NCBI GenBank assembly: GCA_039881145.1
Contig: JAYKKI010000005.1
Location: 21,199,501-21,263,500, forward strand
Direction of reading: 5' to 3'
DNA length: 64,000 nt
Origin: Druceiella hillmani
Taxonomy: Eukaryota; Arthropoda; Insecta; Lepidoptera; Hepialidae
Numbering within the stretch: the stretch's first letter is position 1; every line of letters begins with the position of its first letter. The translations under genes were made by a program, and so were the position numbers. Shown here in pieces: positions 24,531 to 37,600 of the stretch. The notes below the pieces were generated by a model. That model had not been told where the DNA came from. It ran no database searches and worked only from the letters and a program-made list of their open reading frames with translations.

Positions 24531-25372
24531 AATGAAACTATGTGATGTAGTATTATTTCTACTTTCTTTAAGTTCTTTACCACAACCTAGATTTTGTTGT
24601 ATTACTACATCTTCAGGTTGGCGGGCTATTAGCAAAGATGTTATTTTTTAATGAATTTCTACAAAATTAACGCCAAATATATGTGATGTAGTATTATTTC
24701 TACTTTCTTTAATTTCTTTACTATGACCTAGGTTTCGTTATATTACAACATCTTCAGGTGGGCTATTAGCAAAGATTCAATACTTATAACTAGGTTTATG
24801 TATCGTGACTCGTGGCCTATAACTACTTACCGATCTTTTTTTAAATTTACATAAAATGTTGTATTAAATCTTTAAGCAACTTTTCAGTTTTTATTTGAAA
24901 CTAGTTAAAACAAATGTAAACCATTTAGGAGATCCCTGTATTTAAACGTGGTATCTTGACTACAAAATATCAATTGATAGATCATTTAACACAAACGGAA
25001 CTATTTAAAAAAAAAATGTTATCCGAAAAGTCATCTTTTCGTACAAATTATGCAACCTGTGAGGTAAATTGTACCAAAAGAAACACTGTTCCAAAAATAT
25101 TTAAGTAACATTGAAGTAACGCAATATTTGAAATACATTCATTTATATTTTTATACTTTCTTATTATATCTTAATCAAACCACTTCCATCTCATCATATC
25201 TTTCCTTAAGTTCTAAAATTTAACCATCCGTTTGAATAAAATTATGAAACCTAGGTTGTGGTAAAGAAATTAAAGAAAGTAGAAATAATACTACATCACG
25301 TAGTTTCATTTAATTGTGAATAATTAATTTCTACAAAATTAATGCCAAATATATTCAATATTTAACATAACC
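24531..25372 (-). repeat. Hammerhead-repeat family, composite copies C, D and E
   Basis: Three parts lie side by side. Copy C (24,531 to about 24,690, minus) has core TCTTCAG at 24610-24616, but GAAA has mutated to AAAA. Copy D (24,680-25,230, minus) has an intact core at 24751-24757 and GAAA at 24733-24736, a damaged stem I partner, and the long core shared with copy A. Copy E (25,240-25,372, plus) keeps only the half from GAAA onward plus the tail. Tandem and inverted pieces in one locus resemble the complex termini of Penelope-like elements. Confidence 0.7.
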
Positions 25373-25601
25373 AAAAAACTTAAAACGTAAGAAATAAATA
25401 AAAAAATAAAGGAAATTTGCATTTCGTTAAAAATATGAGACATATTCATTCAAAGAAATATAAAAAATGAAATGTCATTTTTAAAAATTTTATATAGAGA
25501 AAAATGTTTTAATATTTTTTCTCTGCTAATTTTGCACGAGACTCAAAAAACGATGATATGGTTTGATTTTTAAAGGATGTAGCCAGTCTAAAATAGGCAG
25601 T

Positions 25602-25646
25602 ATACATGGAAGTGGTGTTTTTTATACATGGAAGTGGTGTTTTTTA
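25602..25646. repeat. 22-bp tandem duplication
   Basis: ATACATGGAAGTGGTGTTTT at 25602 and again at 25624. Confidence 0.9.
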
Positions 25647-25980
25647 ATGTAGTTCACTCATGTGGTTATAGTTACACACTTACAGGGAAAAATTAAAACA
25701 TATAGTAAAATCTAGAATAATTAAGGGACATTAAATACTAGGTCTTTTTTTCATGACTTTATAACACAATTGACATTGGAAACGAAAATATTTCCCTTTA
25801 AATTAAGTATTAAAGGAACTAAATCTGCTGCTACTTTATATTGCATATGTAGTGTGTCTTTAACCACACAACCTGATCCTTGCTCCATTGCTTTATTATT
25901 CCATTTGTGTACTTTTCGATTTCTAATAAGAATTTTCTGCTAACTATCTCGATACAAAAATTCACATCGATTTGTTGGAA

Positions 25981-26190
25981 TATGAAAGAAGAACAAACAA
26001 ACACAATTTTAGTTAGGATGAGATTTCCTGAGATAAAAAGTAACCTATGTCATTATCCAGCCGCCAATTATCTCTGTGTGAAAAACCAATCGATCCATTG
26101 TGATGTGAAAGAAGCACAAACAAACATATTTTGGCATTTACAATTTTCATTAGAATGAGGTTTCCTGAGATAAAAAGTAGCTTATGTTAT
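25981..26190. repeat. Two-copy diverged duplication of a retroelement-like tail
   Basis: GAAAGAA.(A/C)ACAAACAAACA recurs 122 bases on, and TTTCCTGAGATAAAAAGTA recurs 137 bases on. CCTGAGATAAAAAGTA.CCTATGT is wording common at the 3' end of insect LINEs. Confidence 0.6.
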
Positions 26191-29100
26191 TTCCTCACCC
26201 GAGTATAACATATTTATTTTCAAAATAATATATTTCATTTAACACTACTGAATAAGTTTACATATCTGCAGTTTTTTGGACCATTTATAATCAATATTTA
26301 GAAAAGGATGAAGTGATCTATTAATTTAATTTATGCGACTACATGCTTGTGACAAACAAACAAGTTGTAGGCAATTTGCTAGTTTATCATTATTTCTAAA
26401 TTCTTGTGTTTGTGTTTCTTACAAGAGTGGTAAAAGTAACATTAAACTTTATTTGGACAAATATAAAAAAAATACTTCTCTGCAAACTAAAAAAATTTTT
26501 TGGCATGGATATAGATATGTCACATGAGGTATATTAAACAAAAATTTGCAACTAGGGCAGTCTAAAAAAAGTGCACAATAATTTCCATTTAATTAAGTAT
26601 TTTTTTTCTTCAAATTTAATTTTTTTATAAGGAGAAATTCATATCAAAATATTACTTATAAATATGCAGTAACTCAATAACACCTAAACTTCATTGAATT
26701 ATTTTAAAATAATTTTTTATAAAATATGAACTTTTTAAAGTTGTAAAAAAGATCTGTAAAATCCATGTACTGGACAATTCCCCATGTCTACCCTATGCCC
26801 TTTATCTTTATTGCTCGATTACGGCAAAATTGAAAACAAATTATTATTTTTGCAATCTATGTATGTGGTATGTGAATGTTCTATCTTATGATCAAAATAC
26901 TGGAGATTTTAACAAATGAGGAATCGTTGAATTGGTTCTAATATTAAGAGTATCTATTATATGTATCATAACTCCTAAATCACAAAATCACAATTGAGAT
27001 ATATAGTTTGATTTGTCTAACAGCCTGATTAATATAGATATGGCGTCTTGGAACATTTCATATTTTTTTATTTTACCCCTTAAAATTCATCATGATGAGT
27101 ATCAACTAAAAGGCTTTTAAAGACAATTTCGAAAATAGATACATATGTTAATATTAAATAATAATATGAAAATATTAAATAATACCAAAAATGAAATCAC
27201 TTGGTATCAATGAAAATTTAAAAAAAAAAATGCAGAAAAAAATTGCAGGTCTTCGAATTTACCTTCTAAACTTCCTTATTATCATAGTTGGGGTTTTTCC
27301 TATTATGGGGCAAAATTTTTTTACATCTGCATAAACTAAAACAATTGATGTTTCCACAAATACTTTGGTTCTGTTGGCAAACTACCGGACAACTCAATTC
27401 ACTCTTGAATATAGTTTAAATATATTATCACACCGCATCCTTAAACAGAAATGTCCCTCCTTCCAGAAAGTTGCTTTTCATGCTATTAATTTCTATTAAT
27501 TTAATTTATTTTATAATGAACATTAAATTTTTACCATAAAAATAATTTGTATTTTTACTTATATAATACCAAAAATGAAACTTAGATAAATAATTCTTAT
27601 GGAAAAACGTGATGGAAAAAGGCTTCATTTCATTTAATTAACCCTCAATACAAGTACTGAAAATACTCCCGGTTACGAAGCACATAGGTATATGGCACCT
27701 GTACTCTTTAATTGAATATATCTCTGTATGCAGTTATTGAAATTTTAAGAAATTTTTATTCCGTAAAATAATTTTTATTTTCAAAAATTCAGTTTTTCTT
27801 AGAACGAAAATAGAAAATTATCATGTGTACATGTTAAGGGAAAAATATTGGTATTTAGATGCCTACTAAATACCACATTTAGTTGAAGAGATCCACTATG
27901 ATAGTGAAATCATCTTATCTTTCATAAAATAAGTTATGATTTTAAGTACAATCAAATTTTAATACTGATAAATTAAAATATGTTTAAAAATATTTTGTTA
28001 TATTGTGATAATTTACTTTATCTTCTTATTAATAACAAAAAATATGAATAACACTGCATGTTCGATGACTTAAATAAGATTAAATTTATGTAAAAAAAAA
28101 AATTAAAACACTTTTTCACTTCATTAATCTTCCCGTACAAGAAAAACTCAAATTATTTATATAAAGCATCGTTTTCTCAATAATGATGCAAATAATCACA
28201 GTCAAGAAGCTCTTGACGTAGCAAACCTACCAATTCGACTGACTCGAGTTTACTGCGCTTAGAATGAATCAAAGAGTGCCTCATAGTTATAAAGGTAGTA
28301 CTTGTCGCTCTTAAGTTCATGAAAATAAAAAATAGCTTTACCAGCTCGCACCGTCTGTAGCTTTTTAAATTGTTTAACGTGTAACTAAATAAATAAGTGA
28401 ACACACCACATGGACATAAAAATAATTGAAAAAATACATAATACTAAGTATTCATCATGTACTTGAATTTTTCATCATTTTTCAATTGTTACTACTTAAA
28501 CATACTTATTACTAGACCATCGTAGTTGTCCTATTGCAATAATAGGTGCGTAACAAATTGAAAACTTATAATAAATTCAGATTGATTAAAATTTTAAGCA
28601 AATGAACATAATATCATCATCAAATCAATGATCAGCAAATGAAATTATGCACACTGTCTCATAAAACTGATTATTGTGCTTTGCTTATATAGATAGGGTG
28701 TTAGTTAATTAGTATAATAAGAATTTTTTTTTTCAAATTCCCATCAAAAATACAAGACAAAAATAACCTACAAAATTTTCAGACTCGGGCCTTTAAATAA
28801 AAAAAAATATATTTTTCATTTTCAATATTTCCTCAATCATAATTACATTTCAATGTAGGAAAAAACTTAAAAAAAATTTATAAAAAATTGTATCTTGTGC
28901 AAAATAATACTATTACTGTTCACTATCCAATACCGAATAAGGTAATTAGTTTGGAGTGTCTTATATCACGTTGATAATGCCGCACTGTGCCTGGTGTGCG
29001 TAAAAAATTGTAATTTTATGGTTTTTTTAATAAATAAAAGACTTCAAATCTAAAAAGTTTATGCCATCCAGCCATCTCATCTTTATAATCAAATATAAGT

Positions 29101-31066
29101 ACAGTATGATTCCTTATTTGTGGACATACTATTTACGTTTGTATGTATGCGTGGTTTCATCTATTCAAAAAATTTATGCACCAGGTACATACTGATAAAA
29201 ATTTATTGTTGTAACAATCGATTATCAAAGATCACAGCTGAATTTATTCCGAGATATACAAAACAAAACATATTTTAATTGAAGAGTATGGCCGATATAG
29301 GTGAGATAACATCTTTTTCTTGCCAAGAGAAACTAGTTTATAGAAATACTTATGTTAGGTACTTTCAAATATTTTTCATTTATCGAGTTGATTTTGAAAT
29401 ATTTTGGAATTATTGATATATACCAACTAAAGTATAAAAATATGTCATTACAAATTAATAACATTACAAAAATAAATTTTAAAACATGTTTATAATAGAG
29501 TTTTTTACTACATGTTTTCTTCAACGAAACTCAATTTTACTATTGGTTGAAAATTTTGGTATTTGGTTTTACTCTTGTTGGTTGTTTTGGAATACAACAT
29601 ATACATGGCTGCTCATATTTCAAACCAAGTTCTTTAGTATTGGCAGAATACAGTTAAATATGGTCACAAAATTTTATTAACCTTGGTAGCACTGTTATCA
29701 AACCATTTGTGTTTGTGAAAATCAATTAAATATAATATAGAAATGGAGCAAGTCAAGTACTAATTTAACATTAGCTGAAGAGAAGTTTCACAAATGTAGA
29801 GGTAGAAAATACTCGACATATAGTTACTTTTTTCATATCTACTCTAAGATTACAATTATTTCTTTCCCGGTTGATGCATAGAGAATATATTATTAGATGC
29901 AGCAGAACAATTCAATAACATACAATTGAATAGACGTGTTACGAAAATACACTATTTAAGGTGATAATAATAACTTTTTGACCTTAAGAATTATTTAACG
30001 TAAATATTGATTTTTTATTTGGTTTTCAGGGAATTCAGCTATTTTAAAGTCACGCTTCTATCAAGATTAATCATAGTAGGCAGTTTCATTCATGATATCG
30101 ACAAATCATTATAAACAAATTTTGGCAATAAAGAATAAACACAGTCAAATTTATTTCCTTTCCTCGATATTTATTCATAGATGTCACTGGAATGCCGAAA
30201 AGCAAGTAATCATTAATCAAGAATTCCCTCGAAGTATTTACAGTAGACTGAATTACTTTGCAAAATAATAATTACAAAAGATTAATATTTGATTATTAGA
30301 GTTCGTAAATATTACATTTTATTTATTCTAGAGAGAAATGACACTTTTTTCATAATCACGTACCGCCGTGAATAAAATCAATTCCGTTTATACTATCTAG
30401 GCAAAAAGTATAAGTAAAAAGTACTTACCAGAATATAATCTTTCTTTAGAAGTATTATTCTTGTATATTTTCTTCAACACTGACAAAAATATCCTATTTA
30501 CAAGAAAGATGATTACAAAATTAATCTCTTTTATTGAAATATTGGCTTATCCATCCATATGACACTCATTCAACTATCAATACACATAATTTTTAATAAA
30601 TTGTATATTGTAAACTTGAGTACTAAGACATAAAGTACCATAGCTAAATGATGCTCTAGCATAAGGATTAAATGCTAAATAGTTTAGTAGTCATACATAA
30701 AACAAAATACATATATTCTATTTAAAGAAGATATTTGTAAATTCCATTACTTTAATACTTAAAAAAAAAACAATCATTTAGATTAAATATTGAAAACGTT
30801 TTTAATTCATTTCAGATTAATTGTGTATGGAGTAAAAAAATCAGGGTCCGTTATGTATATTCAATAAACTGTGGTATAATTAAATATACACTAAAATGAT
30901 TTAAATGTTATCAAAAATTTATTCTTCAAATTAATAATTATATATATTCCCATTGTCGAGTATATGACATTACTTTCACAAATTTAAAAAATTACTTTAG
31001 TAAAACGTCAACTGTCAAATATGTTGTGAGAGGTTATATTTTCTATATTTTCAAAACCAGAATTTG

Positions 31067-31631
31067 ATGAATTCTTACAAAATGACATTATTAAAAAATA
31101 CATTAACATTACAACATTACCTCAGAAAAATATATCCATGTTGCACTTCATACAGCCACAGTAGATATTACACATCAATACCAGATCATTTTAAAACAAA
31201 AATAAAAAATGGCCCTAGTTTAAAAGATTTTATTGTAAGAGACACTTCTTATAAAAATATTGATACTGAAATACCCTTAATACCATATATTGATCAAGAT
31301 GTTGGGTTTACGACCAATCGAAAAGTTTTCTTTGAAGTATTCGGTTGCCAAATGAATTCCAACGATACTGAAATAGTCTGGTCAATTTTGAAAAAACAAG
31401 GTTTTACAAGAACTGAAAATGATAATGAAGCTGATGTTCTCTTGATTATGACGTGTGCAATTAGAGAAGGAGCCGAGATGAAAGTATGGCATAGGCTTGA
31501 TCATCTCCGAGGGCTAAAAAGGAGACGATCGCTTAAAAAAAATTCAACGCCTGTAAAGATAGGCATATTGGGATGTATGGCTGAGAGATTGAAAGAAAAA
31601 CTTATACAGAAAGAAGCAGCAGTAGATATTG
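31067..31631 (+). CDS. CDK5RAP1: CDK5RAP1 exon 1: presequence and most of the UPF0004 domain
   Basis: Encodes residues 1-188 plus the first base of codon 189. The donor is G|GTAATG. The reading frame runs on past the donor to a stop at 31718-31720, but that extra tail shows no family similarity and is intronic. It carries the three N-terminal cluster cysteines and the sequence [12 protein letters not shown], diagnostic of the methylthiotransferase family. The upstream 60 bases lack an obvious TATA box. Confidence 0.92.
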
Positions 31632-34600
31632 GTAATGAATTATTTCATATTTTTATTCTTTTTTTATACTTAAAAGTGATTGTGCTTGTTGAAATAAAAC
31701 AAAGTTATGGATTAATCTAAAATGGGCAAAGTGTGTGTGAAAGCATGTATAAAGTGTGGTTCTGTAGTTATCTACACCTCATAAAATTTTCACAGTTAGA
31801 TTAGGGTACTACATTATGTAAGAATTAATACAAGCTATATTTAGTATCCCATTGAAAAATGCTATGGGCCATCGATTTGTTTTCGTACCACAGGACATGA
31901 GAGAGCATATGGTCTAAGGTCTCCTTCCTTTGGTATGATTATGGTACATAATCGTTTTAGGGTTGCTACCAATTTCATTGTCAGTGTCTTCTTTATCACA
32001 TGACGATAATAAATATACCATTATAGAAGGCTTTAGCTTATAAGAAGCATGAGTAAAAGTTCCATTTCATAGATATTTCAATGTTAGTTTACTTTACTAT
32101 TTCAATCATAATTTCATTAGTAAAAAATACATTGAAGTATAAGATGGGTGGATGCCTTTGAAGTCAATCAGCAATATCTGTTCTTACCTATAATTGTCTT
32201 TATTGGCAAAGTTATTTCACAAATAGCAGATGGCTCTTCCTCTGAAAGTTCTAGCACCTCTTCTATAAAGTCATCTTCAATGTCACTGTAGATGTCATTC
32301 TCTCTATCGTGATGCTCCACTTCACTATCCATTTCTAGGCTGACACGCTCGTCATCTTTCTTTAAAAGAATGGATATGATTTGATCTTCATTCGGGTTAC
32401 GGCTTTCCATTACAACGTGTTTACGAAATAGAACCTAATAAATTAAAATAAATTTTACAAAGACTATCTTTCTAGGGTTAAAAATGAAAACTGGGGGATG
32501 GAACAGTATTTTTATTTTGGGAGGCATTTTAAACGACAGCCTACTTCAATACCCCATGTGAGAAATAAATTTCTCCCTGTGCATATATTGGGAAATACTT
32601 TGAAATAAATTTTCTAAAAAGGTCTAAAATTGTACCTAAAGGTCTAAAATTGTAGAAACAGGTTTTGACCGATATGACAAAATTATAAGGGTCCTTTGCT
32701 CCATTAGAAAACTCTGAAAAGGTTAATTCTTGGATCAATACCAAAAAAGTAACTGGAGTCCTGGTTGACACATACTAATCTTCATATTCAAATATAATGC
32801 CATTAAAGGACGTAAAAGGCGAGGGATGTTTTTTGTACACTCCAAGCCTGGGCATAAACACTAACATATTTGTTTACTTTCATATTAATTGCTGTTATCG
32901 ATTTATACATTTATAAATTTCTTTGCTCCAAACTAAAAAAAATTAAATGAAATTACACTATGCTGATTACAAGATATTGCAAGTTTTGTAATATTCTTTT
33001 TAAAATATTATAAATTTCTGGAAATGACACATATTAAAAACTTGAAAATTACATTAAATTGAAATATCTGTTAGTTAAAAAAACTGTTACATGGCACTAT
33101 TGTCACTCACTTAATTGTATTTTCTCATTTCGCTGCGAATAGCTGTACTATTTTTTATGATAGAAAGCATTTGTTTCGAATTTTATCTTTTAAAAATTAT
33201 AGAAGTGCACCGAAAATCAACACTAGTTTCCATTCTATAATTTGTATTTAATAAGTACCAATACTACACTTTTTCCCATTTCTCCAAATAGGTAATTACT
33301 TAATTATTATATTTAATTTAAGTTTAATAATAGTGTTATTTTATGTATTTGTTATAATTACTTATTTGTTATTTGTTAAATTAGGTATTTACTCTTTTAA
33401 TAGTAACTTTTTTTATGAATTAAGCTTAGTTGCATAAGGTAACTACTCATTTTCCTATTGTAGTTACTCATCGTTTTTGAATATTCATCTCATGATTTAA
33501 TGTCTCACCCATGGTTAGAGAAGTTTTAAATGTGTTTGTTCCGTGGCAATCGCCTATGTGTCTTATAAATTGCAGAGGATAAATAAGGAGAGCAAATCTT
33601 GGATTGTATTGTGGGATAATAGAATAATTTTTTCATCATTTTCCATCATTTTATTGTTGAAAATTAGATCAGTGCCATTGCATATTTCATCCACATGCCT
33701 GGATTCACACTTTTAGCAGTTTGTGCAAAAATATTGTAATAATGCAAATGTTTAATATGGTTCTTGAAGTACGTCAGAATGGTGAGCAATTATGAAAAAT
33801 TTGGTGTAGACAGTAATTCTATGTGGAGGCTACACTTTACACATGACTTAATCTTTTGGGCATTTTGAAATTTATTTGTCACATAAACTCAATTAGTTAC
33901 CGAATCGATCTATTTTTTTTTTACCTTGGAAAGTTTATAACATAATATAAATAAATAAATTTTTAAGGTATGTAATTTTAATGAAAACAAATTGTGGGCA
34001 AGGGTTAGTGTTATATAATAAAACAAATAGTATTCCTATTCTTAGTTTGTATATACTGGGAATTTACAATGTATTTTGAGTCTTGCATGGTTATTTATTT
34101 TTAACACGCTTTTATTAGCTTCACTTGTCTGTATGTATGTATGAATGTACTGGAATATATTAATTAAATTTTCAGTCACATCCAGATGTCTGAATTATTT
34201 AAAATTTTGCATGTAGATCAAAAACCGATGACAATGTAATCATTTAAAATGTTAAATGTAAAAATTTTATTTTATGATTAATGAAATTAATGTTAAGTTC
34301 ATTCGTTCATTCGTCCTCATTACATATAATTTAAATTTTATTTTAAGATTAAAAAACCATTTTTTTAGTCTTAAAATAAAAATTTTAAATTTAAATATTT
34401 TGTTTTTAAGACTAAGAAAAAAAAAGTTAATTATTGCTTAAAAAAATAAAAAGTACACTTTCAAGGCACCCCATGATTTTCTTTGTATTGAAGTTAATTT
34501 TTTGATCAATTTATTTTTATTTTAAGTTTATTCAAAAAATTAAGTGATACCGGATTGTGAGAAATCCTTTCGCTCTTGACCAAAATCATTATATTCAAAG

Positions 34601-37600
34601 ATTATTTTTTACTTATTAGTTCCTACTGCTATGAAAGTGTGTTTTTTTTTGAACTGAAATATTATTAATGCTTGATTTTGATAAGCAAAACAAGCAACAT
34701 TTTAAAATAAGAGATGTTGTTTTCTTTTTACTGTGTGGAATATAATTAATCTAGTTCTAATGATTTTATTATCAGAACTGTAGATCATGATGTGATCATT
34801 AATATTCTTTCAGCATATTTGCTATTTCCCTGGAACATTACTACCTATTCATGATATTTCTTTATCATTTTTATATATTCCTAGATTAAATATTCATATG
34901 TCAGTGTATTGATTATAAACGATTACTTATAAGTAGTATGTATGCGATGCGTAACATGACCCAATTACCATTGGTAATACCAAATAACTCCGCCTGATTT
35001 ATCTATTATCTTTCTATCGTTGTAGAATTTGGCCCTATCCACTTTTTTAGATTACTAAGAGTTGCTCTGTCTTCTTAGCAACGTTTCCCGTCATTCTCCT
35101 CATTTAAATCCAAGAAATACTTCAACATTATTAATGAAACTCTTCAAATTTGTATTAGATAGTTCAATATTTTCTGTGCAAAAAGAATCGTGTAAATCTG
35201 CATTGTGTAAAAGTAAATCTGCCACCGTTAGCTTTTATCATTGGTATCACTGTTAGCTTTTTCAAGCGTTGGCTATGACAGACTGTTTTCTAGAGATTAA
35301 ATTTACACAGCTCTAAAATTATGAAAAGGTCTCATTTCGTACTATGACTGTGACTAATTTTACATAAGTGTTACAAATTAAAAAAATATTATTATCAGAA
35401 ATTTTATAAACAAGCTGATCGATTAAAAAAACCATATGAGGGACAGCTACACCAATGATAGAATTATGTAATAATAAGACTACATTATCATACACGATGA
35501 AAGGAGCAAAACTAAAGAAATTGGCATTCTGAAGTTTTTCATCACCAGAAGACATGGAGCTTATTCTGAGAATCATCCCACTGTATTCTAAACCATCTAA
35601 CTTACAATGATCATCACTTGTTTTTAAAATTATAATTATTAGTATAAAATTATAAAACATTTTTTTTTCTGTTTAGTTGCAGGCCCAGATAGCTATAAAG
35701 ATTTGCCGCGTCTTCTTACATTAACGGAAAATAATCAAACAGCTGTCAATGTCCTGCTTTCATTAGATGAGACTTATGCTGACGTACTACCAGTGAGACT
35801 CAATCAGGATTCAATTAGTGCATATGTGTAAGTTATTGCTTATTGAGATTGCGCAGATTTGAGAAAGGTTAGCGAAATTATATGTAATTTATTCAGTCAT
35901 TAAAATTCATCTTAAGCAGAACATAAAAGTTGCAGGATTCTATCCAGATCAGCTTATTTATGCCTTCTGCAGCACCTTTTTTACCATCGAAATCACAATT
36001 TGTTATTTGATGGTTTAATTATACAATTTTAAAAATTAACCTCAAGTAATCATTCTTGCATAGTGACTGTATATTTCTATATCATTTGGTGTATGACTAT
36101 TTCTAGCTAATAGATTAAAATTTTTCTTAGCTCAAGTAGTTGACGTAAAATGTCACTGATAACTCGTCAATTTCACTTCGATTTTTGTTAAGAGTTAAGT
36201 GTGGATCATACGTCATTATCATAAGTGTATTCATTCAATATGGTCTCTGGAACGTTTCTTTTGTCGTTTTAAAAAAAGCTTCTTTTTCATTTTAAAAAAC
36301 TAGAATGTGAAAAAGCATTTACTCTTGTCGTTGGGCTTTTGTAGAGCTAATTGAAGTTGTTCATAATATAAATTTATTTTAAGATAATGTAAAATCTACT
36401 TTGTACTATATTCGAGGAAACTCACTTTAATATTGAATTCTTTCTCTTATATACTGAACTAAATGGATTATTTAGTACTGAAAATAAAAGATTCAATTTA
36501 CTGTTTCATTCTTAATTAAAATTTCTACAAAACATAGCATTAAGCATAGTTGAAATATTTTTTTTTAATATATTCTTCATGGGTTATATTCCAGGTAGAA
36601 TTATACATTTTTTTCTAACTTGAACACAATATTTCAGATCTATTATGAGAGGATGTGACAATATGTGTACATATTGTATAGTTCCATTTACAAGAGGACG
36701 AGAAAGATCTCGCCCACTGTCATCTATACTTGCTGAAGTTAAACATTTATCAGAACAAGGTATCAAGGAAATAACCTTACTTGGTCAAAATGTAAACAGC
36801 TATAGAGACCTATCAGAGACATCTTACGGGGGTGTCGAAACAAATTTAGTGAAAGGCTTTAAAACTGTTTATAAAACTAAGAAAGGTGGGTTGCGGTTTG
36901 TTGATTTATTGGATAAAGTGTCACTCATCGATCCAGAAATGAGAATTAGGTTTACATCTCCACATCCAAAAGATTTTCCTAATGAAGTAAGTAAATTAAA
37001 TTAATTTTGCAAGACAATTAGCGTAATAAGAGATATTTTTTTATTAGCTTTATATGTTATAGATATTAAATATTAGAAGACATATATTGACAATTAAATG
37101 AAACTACGTGATGTAGTTTTATTTTTACTTTCTTTAAGTTCTTTACCACGACCTAGATTTCGTTGTATTACAACATCTCCAGGTGGGATATTAGCAAAGA
37201 TCTTTGCTAATAGCCCACCTAAATAATGAATTTCTACAAAATTAACACCAAATATATTCAATATTTGACATATATTGAAATAAGCACAACTGTTATTTAG
37301 TAAAAAAAAGCGTTTGGAACAATCCATCCTCCTGAAACAGTAGTGACTATCGACTAAGTGGCGAATTTAAACGGCTATTATAATATATTATATAATAGCC
37401 GTTTATATTCCAACTCTTCTCTGAAAATAAAATCAAGAATGAAAATATATAATATAAATATTAACTTTATTAATATAATAATATACTTATTAGCTATAAA
37501 TATTTCCCTAACCTAAGTAATAAATTAACTTAATAGATTATGTGTTACATGATTGCATATAGGTTTTACAAATAATATCAGAACGTGACAATATATGCAG

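Larger units (their letters stand above)
25373..31066. other. No gene recognised upstream of CDK5RAP1
   Basis: Very AT-rich. It contains the small duplications at 25.6 and 26.0 kb. The frame at 28,177-28,404 (minus) reads like protein in part (LESVELVGLLRQELLDCDYL) but has no recognised family and no confirmed exon borders. Confidence 0.55.

Noticed and set aside
31632..31720. Extension of CDK5RAP1 exon 1 to the stop at 31,720 (a 218-codon frame with an alternative TTG start)
   Set aside because: The residues past 31,631 are hydrophobic and unlike the family, a GT donor fits at 31,632, and exon 2 restores the conserved VAGPD block. The ATG at 31,067 is the better start.
32541..32771. Open frame next to the piggyBac relic taken as another part of the same transposase
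   Set aside because: It lies on the 5' side of the N-terminal fragment and does not match any piggyBac block; the order is wrong.
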